Positions 39,313-47,401 of a DNA stretch of 47,401 nucleotides are shown in pieces. The DNA is from CAZOEL01 sp964578835 (lineage in GTDB: Bacteria > Desulfobacterota > Syntrophobacteria > Syntrophobacterales > Syntrophobacteraceae), in the NCBI GenBank assembly GCA_964578835.1, contig CAZOEL010000055.1, forward strand, positions 1 to 47,401. Direction: 5' to 3'. The notes beneath the pieces are model-generated. The model was given only the letters and a program-made list of their open reading frames with translations, was not told the origin of the DNA and did not search any database. How positions within the stretch are numbered: position 1 is the stretch's first letter; the number at the start of each line of letters is the position of its first letter. The position numbers were made by a program, and so were the translations under genes.

Positions 39313-41253
39313 TCAGCCTTGATTCAGGATTTCATTGTCGGACTTTGCCGGAGCAGAGTCGGTTGAGTATTTCGGGAATTCCATGATGATGACCAGATCG
39401 CCATCTATTCCCCTTTCTATAACCATGCCTGGATACCTTTTCTGAAAAACGTGGATCATGCGCGTGTTCTCGGTTAAGACATTCGCCACGAAGCCTTTAT
39501 AATTATTGTCCCTTGCAATCTTTTCGAGCGCATTCAGAAGGCGGGAGCCCACTCCCTTCTCCTGAAAGTCTTCACGAACAACCAGAGCGATTTCAGCCTT
39601 GTCCGGATATTCATCACTCATAGCGTAGCTGCCTATGGCGATGATCTCCTTACGCCTTCCACTCGATATGATTCCGACTATGGACATATTCTTTCTATAG
39701 TCGACGCTGGCCCAATGCTTCTGCACCGATTCGTGCGGAAAGAGCTTCTTGCGATGGAAGAACCTGTAATAGATCGTCTCTTCCTGCAGGGAATAGAAGA
39801 AGCTTCTGTAGGCGAATTCATCGGTTGGCATGAGGGGCCTGAACTCGACCGGGGTCCCGTCCCTCAGCTGTACGATAGTCTTATAGCTTTCCAGGAAAAT
39901 GAGGTCGTCCGGGTGAGGCGGAAGTTGATCAGGGAAGATGTAGTGATTTTGCTTCGCTATGTCGATCAGCTCTTCTCGAAACTTGGGATGCGCTATCTGT
40001 GCAAGCTCGATGACTCTCTGGTAGATGCTCTTCCCGTTCAGCTCGGCAATGCCATATTCGGTGATGACGAAGTCGATGTCGCCGCGCGTTGTCGCAACGC
40101 CCGCGCCTTCGCTAAGGTGCGGCACGATGCGCGACACCCGTCCATTCTGCGCTGTGGAAGGAAGCGCGATGATGGAGAAGCCGCCTTTGGACATGGCGCT
40201 TCCTCGGAGGAAATCGACCTGATCGCCGATGCCGCTATAGAAAAGGTATCCCACCGAGTCGGAGCATACCTGTCCGGTCAGATCCACTTCCAGAGCAGAG
40301 CTGATGGAGATGAGATTGTCGTTTTGCGCTATGACCACAGGATCGTTTACGTACTCCGAGCTGCGAAAGTAAAACATGGGATTGCCGTCGACGAAATCGT
40401 AGAGCGTTTCGGAGCCCATGCACAAAGATGCGAGCACCCTTCCGGGCATGAGCGTCTTATACTTATTTGTGATCACATTCTTTTCGAATAAAGGGAGAAA
40501 TCCGTCTGTGATTACCTGAGTGTGAATTCCCAAGTCTTTTTTGTTGATCAAGGACTTCAAGAGAGCATAGGGAAGCTGGCCAAAGCCCACCTGAAGGGTA
40601 GCGCCATCGTTCACGAGCTGAGAGACGTAGTGGCCTATCCTTCTCGCTGTTTCCGTATCCGTGAGCCTTGGGAGATTCTGGACCAGCGGCTCCTCATGGA
40701 CCACGAGGCAGTCGATGTCATTTAGGTGCACGAAGCTGTGCCCCCAGGTCCTGGGCATTTTGGGATTGACCTGCGCTATGACAAACCGGGCGTTTTCCAT
40801 GCCGGCCTGGGTGATATCAACAGAAACTCCCAGGCTGCAGTATCCGAACCGATCGGGAGGACTAACCTGGATGAGGGCGACATCGAGCTCGATTCGCTTG
40901 CTCTCGAAGAGCCGTGGAATCTGGGAAAGATAAGCCGGGACATAATCGATTTTTCCCTCAAAAGCTGCTTTCCGCATTGCATGGCTTATGAAAAACAATT
41001 TGAGAGAAAACCTCCTCAGAAACGACTCATCATCCACAAACTGAGCCAATGTGCCGGAAAGCATTTGATAGACTGTAATATCCTGGATATTCGAATCGTT
41101 CACCATGGATCTGATCAAGTGCTGCGGCTCCCCACACCCAGTGCCGATGAAGACTCTACTACCCTTCTTTATATGAGATACAGCCTTGGCGGCGCTCATC
41201 ACCTTTTCTCTGCAGTGAGTATACAGCCAATCCACATTTCCCTCTGAATTCAT
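39313..41253 (-). CDS. Acetyl-CoA hydrolase/transferase fused to a GNAT acetyltransferase
   Basis: A 646-residue fusion. Residues about 15-450 form a two-half CoA-transferase (4-hydroxybutyrate/acetyl-CoA hydrolase type): VSPPDRFGYCSLGVS, VNDGATLQVGFGQLP, MSKGGFSIIALPSTA, DIDFVITEYGIAELNGKS. Residues about 470-630 are a GNAT domain with REDFQEKGVGSRLLNALEKI (acetyl-CoA loop). The fusion is known in Deltaproteobacteria; the GNAT part resembles protein acetyltransferases. At residue 246 the motif reads GIHTQVITDG where related CoA-transferases have the catalytic Glu (HTE). It could act as a transferase regulated by, or regulating, acetylation; that is speculation. Confidence 0.9.
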   Translation of the reverse strand: MNSEGNVDWLYTHCREKVMSAAKAVSHIKKGSRVFIGTGCGEPQHLIRSMVNDSNIQDITVYQMLSGTLAQFVDDESFLRRFSLKLFFISHAMRKAAFEGKIDYVPAYLSQIPRLFESKRIELDVALIQVSPPDRFGYCSLGVSVDITQAGMENARFVIAQVNPKMPRTWGHSFVHLNDIDCLVVHEEPLVQNLPRLTDTETARRIGHYVSQLVNDGATLQVGFGQLPYALLKSLINKKDLGIHTQVITDGFLPLFEKNVITNKYKTLMPGRVLASLCMGSETLYDFVDGNPMFYFRSSEYVNDPVVIAQNDNLISISSALEVDLTGQVCSDSVGYLFYSGIGDQVDFLRGSAMSKGGFSIIALPSTAQNGRVSRIVPHLSEGAGVATTRGDIDFVITEYGIAELNGKSIYQRVIELAQIAHPKFREELIDIAKQNHYIFPDQLPPHPDDLIFLESYKTIVQLRDGTPVEFRPLMPTDEFAYRSFFYSLQEETIYYRFFHRKKLFPHESVQKHWASVDYRKNMSIVGIISSGRRKEIIAIGSYAMSDEYPDKAEIALVVREDFQEKGVGSRLLNALEKIARDNNYKGFVANVLTENTRMIHVFQKRYPGMVIERGIDGDLVIIMEFPKYSTDSAPAKSDNEILNQG

Positions 41254-41756
41254 ACACTATCCCCATTAGCGGTTCGATTCGTGAAACGTCTTCAGCTCGC
41301 CGTCGAAGCTCTCATATCCGAAACGAGCAGGCCATGAGCGGCCAATAGGCTCTTTGACTCTACTATCATAACCAGACAAGATCGGGGTCTTTCAAGATGA
41401 TCGCGGTCGAGAAAATATGTTCGTTTAAATCGCTTCTCACACATTCTCGGCGTCTGAGGCCCTCCTTCTTATCGCCTTTTCTTCGCGCTATTACAACAGC
41501 ATTGCCCCTGAGGGCAAAGAAAATCAGCGAACAAGCGTTTAAACTTACCGCCGCCACGATTGCTTGCAATATGATTCGCGCAATTATAGTATTTAGGTGA
41601 ACTTAAAAGTTTCAAAATCCGAAGGTTCCGTGGTAGTTGATTTTTGTGAATATCCCCGTTCGCTTCGATGGGCGATTCACATAAAGCAATAGCGCGGCTT
41701 TTGGGCAAACTGTTACATAGCGTTAGATTATCAACCTAGAGGAAGGAGCTCCACTC
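41254..41756. other. Intergenic region without a gene
   Basis: About 500 bases between divergent genes. It must hold the promoters of the CoA-transferase fusion (minus) and the stress protein (plus). The open frame 41397-41600 is Arg/Ser-rich and not convincing. No clear repeat or terminator seen. Confidence 0.5.
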
Positions 41757-42293
41757 ATGATCCCCATGTTTAAGAAGATTCTCTTTGCAACCGATCTTTC
41801 TCAGAATTCCCGTCATGCTTTCTACTTTGCGGCCAGCATAGCCACCCGCTATGAGGGGGGCATTGTGCTGCTTCACGTAATGCAGAAGCTGCCCTCGGGG
41901 GTAGAGAACACCCTCGCCAACTTCCTCGGCGATGGAAAGTGGCAAGAGATGCGACAGGATCAGGAGGCCAAAGCCAGACATATACTCATAGGCAAAAAAC
42001 GCGATCACGAAATCATTCGCAATGCTCTCGACGTTTTCTGCAGCACCGCAAGCATTGGCCAGGAACGCTGCTCCTTTGATACCTACGAGATCCTTATCAA
42101 GGCGGGAAAAGTCGTCGATGTAATTATCAACACAGCCAAAGAAACAGGATGCGACGCCATTGTAATGGGCGCACACAAGGGGCTTCTCGGCTCCACCGCC
42201 GTGGGGAGCGTCACCAAGGGCGTTCTGCAATTGGCCCGAGTTCCCGTCCTGGTCGTACCTCCGCCCGAACTGACCGAGACCGGCGATCAATAA
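41757..42293 (+). CDS. Universal stress protein (UspA family)
   Basis: A 178-residue single-domain Usp. The opening KKILFATDLSQNSRHAFYFA and the ATP-binding C-terminus VMGAHKGLLGSTAVGSVTKG (G-x2-G-x9-G-S/T type) are intact, so it should bind ATP. The loop at about 50-95 is longer than in minimal UspA. GGAAGGAG precedes the ATG at 41757; the second ATG at 41766 is also possible. Stands alone before a terminator. Confidence 0.92.
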   Translation: MIPMFKKILFATDLSQNSRHAFYFAASIATRYEGGIVLLHVMQKLPSGVENTLANFLGDGKWQEMRQDQEAKARHILIGKKRDHEIIRNALDVFCSTASIGQERCSFDTYEILIKAGKVVDVIINTAKETGCDAIVMGAHKGLLGSTAVGSVTKGVLQLARVPVLVVPPPELTETGDQ

Positions 42294-42664
42294 CGGCATT
42301 TATTATGGCGATTCCACATGGGATCGCCCCAGGGAATCTTTTGGCCGACAAAGACCGCCCCAAGGTCGACGTCAACAATATTATCAAACCTTACTGGCGC
42401 AGTTTGACCAGTGCTCCAAAGCATCCCCGGAAAGATGAAAGTCCGATGCGGCCATGATCCCTCATGAAGCTCCCGGACGGGCCGGTTATTGCGTCCGCGC
42501 CAACATGACGGGCTTGTTCGAAGCTCCGCAAATAGAAGAGTCGTGACGAAAGAATGTCTCTGCCAAGCAATCGAAAATTCGGATAAAGCAATCTGGAATG
42601 GAAGAAAGAAAAATCGGGAGGCAAGCTCCCGATTTTTCTGACTCCGCTCCTCCTTCAGATGGGA
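42294..42664. other. Intergenic region with a bidirectional terminator
   Basis: About 370 bases between converging genes. A 50-codon plus-strand frame from 42305 lacks an RBS and is not called. The only clear feature is the terminator at 42609-42637. Confidence 0.5.
42609..42637. terminator. Bidirectional rho-independent terminator
   Basis: AAAAATCGGGAG (42609-42620) and CTCCCGATTTTT (42626-42637) form a perfect 12-bp stem with a five-base loop and A/T tails on both sides. It serves the chemotaxis receptor gene (minus) and possibly transcripts from the left. Confidence 0.9.
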
Positions 42665-44494
42665 TCAATCCTCGAAATCATGCGGTAAAGCCGCAAAGCG
42701 CTTCGACTCTACAGCAGGCGGCTCTTCCAGGTCATCAATTCGACCTCCCCTCACCGCCACATGCGCCCGCTGCGGCCCTTCGCCCGCCTTCTTTCGCCCA
42801 ACGCCGCCGACCAGCGCCCCTAAGTGCTCGATATATCCTTTCATATTTTCCGCCTGAGCGCTCAACTGTTCGGCTGCGCCGGCGGATTCCTCCGAATTCG
42901 CCGCATTCTGCTGTATGAGGATATTCATCTCATTTATAGCCCGGCTTACTTGTTCGACTCCCTCCGCCTGTTCCTTGGACGCAACAGCGATCTCCTCAAT
43001 AAGCTGTTCGATTTTGCCGGTTAGATCAACATTTTCGACAAACGCTTCTTTCGTGGAGGCGGTAAGCTTGCTGCCTCCCCTCACCGCCTGGATGGTATTC
43101 TCAATGAGGCTGGAAGTCGTTCGCGACGCCTCGGCCGCCCGCATCGCCAGGTTTCTCACCTCGTCGGCTACGACGGCGAAGCCCGCTCCCGCTTCTCCAG
43201 CGCGGGCAGCCTCAACGGCAGCGTTCAGCGCCAGCAGATTGGTCTGAAATGCTATTTCATCAATGGTTCTCACGATCTTTGCAGTCTCTTCGCTAGAGCT
43301 GGTAATCTCATCGACCGCCTTGGCCATATCGTTCATATGCTTATCGACTCTTCCCACTATTTCCTGGACTCTCCCCATAAAGCTTCTCGCTTCGCCGGCT
43401 CGCTCCGCGTTGTGTCTTGTCAAAGAAGACATTTCATTTAGCGATGCCGAGCTCTCTTCAATGGAAGCAGCCTGCTCCGATGCGCCTTCGGCGAGAGACT
43501 GCGCGGCTGAGGCAATATGATCCGCGGCGTTTGCAACCTGCTCGGCCCCTTCGTTGATTCCATCGATTACGCCGTTTAGCATCCCTATCGTTCCCCTGAT
43601 CGAAAGCACGGCATAAAACAGCCCGACAACCAGAGCCACTAATATGAATCCGAAAATCATAGAATTCGCAAACCGGGACTGACCCAACATCTTCTCGGTG
43701 CTGGCTCCGATAAGATCGTTGCATATCTTCTCGAGATTCTTGATGAGCGCGTCCATCTTGTTGGCCAATTCCTGCTGCGCTATGGAAAGCGAATGATACT
43801 GATCGGCCGCGCTTTTAACGTTCTGAAATTGCGCCGTAATGGCGTCTCCCACCTGGCGCAGTTCCTCACTGGACCCGACAAACTCCCGCCATCCGGCAAT
43901 GCTCTCGATCGTAGCTTTTAGATCGGCTTCAACTTTTTGCCAGTTTTCTGCATTCGTTCGATTGAAATAGACAATAGCCGATGTTTTCAATATCTTCCCT
44001 GGGACAATCATCTCCTCGGTCCGAAAAACAGCTTCCTCCATATTGGCGATCATCGCATCGCAAGAGTCGATGATTGTAGCCGATAGCTTCGATTTTTGAT
44101 CGTCCGAAGATTTGAATTGGTTGAATACGCTCTTGTACTCCTGAATCTCACGCCTGGCGTTTTCAAGCTTCTCAATACTCGAAGGATCACTGGCGCCATG
44201 GCTCTTCAACTCTTCGGCCTTACCAAGCGTTCTGTCAAGAATTTCGTTTATCTTGGCCACAAAGCTCTCCGCCGATTTCTCGGCGGTCACCACACTGAGC
44301 AGGTATTTGTCCGTATAGGATTTCGCCTGCTTGACCTCCTGATCGAGCGCGCCGATCCGCGCAGAAAAATCGTTGGCGAGGATCACTCTGGAGAGTCCGA
44401 GGTAGCCAGCGAGCCCCACAACAATCATCATGCCCAACATGAGCATTATGCCAAAAGCAATTCTTGTTCTCAGAGTAGCGTTCTTCAAGAGCAT
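42665..44494 (-). CDS. Methyl-accepting chemotaxis protein
   Basis: A 609-residue receptor. TM1 about 12-33, a long helical periplasmic sensor (about 40-270, similar to HBM-type four-helix sensors), TM2 about 276-297, then directly a cytoplasmic coiled coil with little HAMP similarity. The signalling tip is EIAFQTNLLALNAAVEAARA (413-432) followed by GFAVVADEVRNLA. The C-terminal 60 residues are charged and lack a CheR pentapeptide. The ATG at 44494 with GAGGGA five bases upstream is preferred to the ATG at 44512. No che genes nearby. Confidence 0.95.
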   Translation of the reverse strand: MLLKNATLRTRIAFGIMLMLGMMIVVGLAGYLGLSRVILANDFSARIGALDQEVKQAKSYTDKYLLSVVTAEKSAESFVAKINEILDRTLGKAEELKSHGASDPSSIEKLENARREIQEYKSVFNQFKSSDDQKSKLSATIIDSCDAMIANMEEAVFRTEEMIVPGKILKTSAIVYFNRTNAENWQKVEADLKATIESIAGWREFVGSSEELRQVGDAITAQFQNVKSAADQYHSLSIAQQELANKMDALIKNLEKICNDLIGASTEKMLGQSRFANSMIFGFILVALVVGLFYAVLSIRGTIGMLNGVIDGINEGAEQVANAADHIASAAQSLAEGASEQAASIEESSASLNEMSSLTRHNAERAGEARSFMGRVQEIVGRVDKHMNDMAKAVDEITSSSEETAKIVRTIDEIAFQTNLLALNAAVEAARAGEAGAGFAVVADEVRNLAMRAAEASRTTSSLIENTIQAVRGGSKLTASTKEAFVENVDLTGKIEQLIEEIAVASKEQAEGVEQVSRAINEMNILIQQNAANSEESAGAAEQLSAQAENMKGYIEHLGALVGGVGRKKAGEGPQRAHVAVRGGRIDDLEEPPAVESKRFAALPHDFED

Positions 44495-44643
44495 AAATAT
44501 CCCTCGTCTCAATTAAGAATCCAGTCGAAATTACTCCACTTCATTACCTGTTCATCCAGCTTGCTCAACCCATCGTCATCCTGCCGCATTTTCTTTAAAC
44601 TTTTAGCTGACACTCGGTGTTCAACTTTTTTGGTTTGAAGTTT

Positions 44644-44850
44644 TTCTACCCCGAAGGGGTTTCACAGATCAGCCCGGGGTAAGCGTGAGCGCCACCCCGG
44701 GAATAGTGTCACGCAAGGTTCTATTCCCTGAAAGGGATACATAAGGATCAGCACATCTTTATGTATCCCTTTCAGGGAATGATTACTTCTTTTGCCGCAT
44801 GCCCGGGATGATTACCCCGGGCTGGTTTATAAAACCCCTTCGGGGTAGAA
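44644..44850. repeat. 207-bp nested palindromic element
   Basis: Arms of about 100 bases pair along nearly their full length: CTACCCCGAAGGGGTTT (44646-44662) with AAACCCCTTCGGGGTAG (44832-44848), AGCCCGGGGTAA with TTACCCCGGGCT, and a perfect 22-bp pair 44723-44744 with 44759-44780 around a 14-base loop. Each block is itself a short hairpin. No gene inside. It has the form of a MITE or a compound extragenic palindrome. Confidence 0.85.
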
Positions 44851-44993
44851 GAGCTTGAATATCGACTAACACGACAACCGCCAATGAAAAAAGGCATGCT
44901 TCCGGTTACAAGGAGAGAGAGGACCGTATCCAGAGGTGTAGACCATGACAATGCAGGAATTGGATTATTGGGAAGAGCCGGTTGTCTCCTTTC

Positions 44994-45116
44994 ATGGACG
45001 ATTTTCTCATCTTTTCCCTCGAGTGGAATCGAGAGCGCAGCCTGCCAGATAACGGAAAGTTTCTCTACGCAAACAACCGGCTCCTGGAGGCCTGGGGCAT
45101 GGAGCTTCCCTTATGA
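44994..45116 (+). pseudogene. Possible PAS-domain fragment
   Basis: A 40-codon frame reads PDNGKFLYANNRLLEAWGME before a stop; DGKFLYAN-x-x-LLE-x-WGM is what PAS domains of sensor kinases look like at their central strand and helix. Nothing else of a sensor protein is recognisable around it. It may be a relic or a chance match. The remainder of 44495-45187 outside the palindrome contains no supported gene (the frame 44884-45132 is not protein-like). Confidence 0.3.
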
Positions 45117-45187
45117 GCCATCAGTCTTTTGATATCCTGAGTCCGGTTTCCTCGGTAACTCTCCATGTACATAACACCCCTGCCCGA

Positions 45188-46459
45188 CTACTCATGTCTT
45201 AAAGCTTCAATTGGATCCAGGCGAGCAGCCTTCAGGGCAGGGAAGTAGCCGAAGATTACGCCTACCGCTGCTGAGAAGAGGAATGCGACGACCACAATGC
45301 CACCGTTAAAGACAAACGGGACCCGCAAGATTTCCGTCAGCCACACCGAGCCGACAAGGGCCAGCACAATGCCACAAAGACCACCGAAAGAAGAAAGAAC
45401 AACCGCCTCACCCAGAAATTGCAGGAGCACCTCACTCTCGAGAGCCCCGATGGCCAACCGAATCCCAATCTCACGAGTGCGCTCGGTGACCGACACCAGC
45501 ATGATGTTCATGATCCCGATACCGCCCACGAGAAGGCTGACCGCAGCCACGGCGCTGAGCAGGGCGGTCATCATCTGGGTTGTCCCGGTCAGCATTTGAG
45601 CAATCTCTTTCATGTCCATGACATTGAAATTGTCGTCATCGCTCGAAGAAAGATGTCGCCGCTCGCGCAGCAGACGATGGATGTCCCGCCTGGCTTTTTC
45701 CGTGGCAACGCCTTCCTCGATAGAAATCTGGATCATACCGACATCCTGGTTCCCCGCAATGCGTCGCTGATAGGTGGAAAGCGGGATCACCACAATATCG
45801 TCCTGGTCGGTTCCCATGGTGCTCTGGCCTTTTGCCTCCAAGACTCCGATCACTTCACAGGAGATTTTGCCACTACTACCGGCAGAACTGCTGGTACTTC
45901 CACTGTTGCTGCTGCTGGAGCCTGCACTGCTTCCATTCAACCGGATCCGTTCGCCGATGGCTTCCATGCCTCCAAAGAGCTTTTTCAGCACCGTTTCTCC
46001 AATAATACAGACCGCCGCGCCACTGCGCACTTCGCTCTCACTGAAGGGCCTGCCCGACTTGATCGAACGGTTCGTCACCTGGAGGTACTGACTGTTGCTC
46101 GCGGTAACCTGGGTCGACCAATTCTGGTTTCCGTAGACCGCCTTAATGGACTGTGATGAAACCGGGGCAACTGCCCTCACTGAGTTGATCTCGCGGATAA
46201 TGGCCCTGGCATCCGCTTCCTTGAACGGGACATTCCCAGTGGACTGGCCCGGCCCCAGCCTCTTTCCCGGGGTGGCCATGAGCAGGTTGCTGCCCATACT
46301 GGCGATCTGCTGGCGGACCTGCACGGTGGCCCCCCCGCCGACGGTGACCATGATAATGACGGCGGCAACGCCGATAATGATGCCCAGGATGGTCAGGACC
46401 GAGCGCATCACATTGCGTCGGATCTCACGGAAGGCCAGGAGCATGGTGTTCCAGAACAT
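45188..46459 (-). CDS. MacB-type ABC transporter permease
   Basis: A 423-residue MacB/FtsX-family permease with four membrane helices: about 22-42 (LTILGIIIGVAAVIIMVTVG), a large periplasmic domain (about 60-290), then three helices after about 300 ending PALKAARLDPIEALRHE, the family C-terminus. Between about 177 and 198 it has a Ser/Gly stretch (SSAGSSSSNSGSTSSSAG) that looks like an inserted flexible linker in the periplasmic domain. The ATPase gene overlaps it by one base (TAATG). Tripartite MacAB-TolC-like pumps export peptides, macrolides or siderophores. Confidence 0.93.
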   Translation of the reverse strand: MFWNTMLLAFREIRRNVMRSVLTILGIIIGVAAVIIMVTVGGGATVQVRQQIASMGSNLLMATPGKRLGPGQSTGNVPFKEADARAIIREINSVRAVAPVSSQSIKAVYGNQNWSTQVTASNSQYLQVTNRSIKSGRPFSESEVRSGAAVCIIGETVLKKLFGGMEAIGERIRLNGSSAGSSSSNSGSTSSSAGSSGKISCEVIGVLEAKGQSTMGTDQDDIVVIPLSTYQRRIAGNQDVGMIQISIEEGVATEKARRDIHRLLRERRHLSSSDDDNFNVMDMKEIAQMLTGTTQMMTALLSAVAAVSLLVGGIGIMNIMLVSVTERTREIGIRLAIGALESEVLLQFLGEAVVLSSFGGLCGIVLALVGSVWLTEILRVPFVFNGGIVVVAFLFSAAVGVIFGYFPALKAARLDPIEALRHE

Positions 46460-47178
46460 TATGATCTCTTTATATGTGGCTCATCGGATGCAACGAGGCC
46501 ATCCAAAAAGCGGACGATGCGCCTGCAATGGGCTGCCATTTCCGGCTCGTGGGTGACCATGACGATGGTGACTCCCTGGTCACGATTTAGCCCCGTGAGT
46601 AGTTCCATGATTTCATGGCTGCGGGCCGTATCCAGGTTGCCCGTGGGCTCATCGGCAAACAGAACGGTTGGGCGGGTCACGATGGCGCGGGCGATGGCGA
46701 CCCTCTGCTGCTGACCTCCGGAGAGCTCGCCGGGGGTATGGGATTCCCATCCTTCGAGACCGACGATCTCCAGGGCCTCACGGGCGCGGGTGCGCCGTTC
46801 ATGGGCCGGCGTCCCCCGATAGATCAAGGGGAGCTCCACATTTTCCAAAGCCGAGGTCCGGTTTAGCAAATTGAAACCCTGAAAGACAAAACCGAGATAG
46901 AATCGGCGTAGCTTGGTGCGCTGATTCCGGGTGAGCCGGTTCACTTCGATGCCTTTGAACCTGTAGGAGCCGGCTGACGCCGTATCGAGACATCCCAGGA
47001 TGTTCATGGAAGTTGATTTGCCCGAGCCACTCGGTCCCATCACGGCCACAAACTCGCCCTGGAAGATGCGAAGATCGATGCCGCGCAGGGCATGCATGGC
47101 CGCCTGCCCGGCGCCGTAGACCTTCGTTACGCCCCTTAGCTCAATGAGCGGCCGGGTGTCTGTTGGTGAAAGGGACAT
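46459..47178 (-). CDS. MacB-type ABC transporter ATPase
   Basis: A 239-residue ABC ATPase. Walker A GPSGSGKST (about 49-57), Q-loop FVFQGFNLL, signature LSGGQQQRVAIARA, Walker B VLFADEPTGNLD and switch VTHEP are all present. The LolD/MacB subgroup is indicated by the ENVELPL and NLD segments. In this operon ATPase and permease are separate polypeptides, unlike E. coli MacB, where they are fused. It starts five bases after the adaptor gene's stop. Confidence 0.95.
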   Translation of the reverse strand: MSLSPTDTRPLIELRGVTKVYGAGQAAMHALRGIDLRIFQGEFVAVMGPSGSGKSTSMNILGCLDTASAGSYRFKGIEVNRLTRNQRTKLRRFYLGFVFQGFNLLNRTSALENVELPLIYRGTPAHERRTRAREALEIVGLEGWESHTPGELSGGQQQRVAIARAIVTRPTVLFADEPTGNLDTARSHEIMELLTGLNRDQGVTIVMVTHEPEMAAHCRRIVRFLDGLVASDEPHIKRS

Positions 47179-47183
47179 CCTGG

Positions 47184-47401
47184 TTACACTCCCGAGCTTA
47201 CAGTGTCAACCACGACCGCCATTCCGGGCTGAACCTCTCCGGCAACCACTTCACTCATCCCACTGCTCGTCGATCCGATGGTAACGGGGATCGGCAGGAG
47301 CTCTCCATCCCTCAACGTCCAGACACGCTGCTGTTTCCTGGAGCCTGTAACCTCAGGTTGTTGCGTTTCAGGGGCGGGCGGGTGCGGGAGCAATGAGCCC
47401 A
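47184..47401 (-). CDS. MacA-like periplasmic adaptor, C-terminal part (runs off the window)
   Basis: The C-terminal 70 or so residues of an HlyD/RND-type membrane fusion protein. QQRVWTLRDGELLPIPVTIG and VVAGEVQPGMAVVVD match the C-terminal beta-barrel and membrane-proximal end of MacA. The start lies beyond base 47401. Together with the next two genes it forms the usual macA-ATPase-permease order; a TolC-like channel may be upstream. Confidence 0.85.
   Translation of the reverse strand, partial: GSLLPHPPAPETQQPEVTGSRKQQRVWTLRDGELLPIPVTIGSTSSGMSEVVAGEVQPGMAVVVDTVSSGV

Noticed and set aside
44884..45132. 82-codon plus-strand frame after the palindrome
   Set aside because: Composition is not protein-like and no RBS is convincing; the only suggestive peptide in this stretch is in another frame.

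Overview
The window looks like chromosomal DNA from a strictly anaerobic Desulfobacterota (deltaproteobacterial) lineage, possibly Syntrophobacterales-like. The reasons are inference from gene content: an anaerobic-type cobalamin branch (CbiA, CbiP, CbiB, CobD), a Na+-pumping decarboxylase beta subunit with an OadG-like partner, a DUF362/ferredoxin protein, a selenocysteine tRNA, a fused ChlI/ChlD-type chelatase subunit, and an acetyl-CoA hydrolase/GNAT fusion. No rRNA is present, so the taxonomy is tentative.

Layout. 1-1400: a VapBC toxin-antitoxin cassette between inverted copies of a 55-bp repeat, followed by several palindromic intergenic repeats. 1.6-6.6 kb: an M42 aminopeptidase, a SWIM zinc-finger protein and four very small cysteine-rich proteins. 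6.7-15.4 kb (minus strand): a long UvrD/AddA-like helicase-nuclease followed by cbiA-cbiP-cbiB-cobD, which convert cobyrinate to adenosylcobinamide phosphate and supply aminopropanol phosphate. 15.4-21.2 kb: an accessory region ending at the selC tRNA gene, full of decayed defence and mobility genes: an orphan antitoxin, a PemK/MazF module, a frameshifted HigA-type antitoxin, an antitoxin whose 3' end is replaced by a repeat, an HsdR deletion remnant, a REP-associated transposase interrupted by its own REP pair, an integrase with an internal deletion, and a HicBA pair whose toxin is frameshifted at a C run. A truncated, diverged second copy of the selC 3' half lies 2.1 kb from the intact gene, as expected for a tRNA-targeting integrative element.

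21.5-28.1 kb: DUF362 ferredoxin, DUF1614 membrane protein, GmhB phosphatase, RNase III, a GntR/FCD regulator and the oadG-oadB pair behind a long leader. 28.8-33.2 kb: small membrane and Cys-rich proteins, a DEDD exonuclease, a poly-gamma-glutamate hydrolase-like protein, two PPC/DUF296 paralogues and HolC. 33.4-37.1 kb: an AAA/R3H ATPase and a chelatase/VWA protein. 37.2-41.3 kb (minus): radical SAM (Elp3-like) followed by Era, and the acetyl-CoA hydrolase/GNAT fusion. 41.7-47.4 kb: a universal stress protein, a chemotaxis receptor, a 207-bp palindromic element, and a MacAB-type export operon that runs off the right edge.

I do not see one clear new multi-gene system. The most informative signals are the selC element, the self-interrupted transposase, the repeat-built pseudogenes, and the small Cys-rich protein set. 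All calls are by eye from sequence and conceptual translation; no searches were run.
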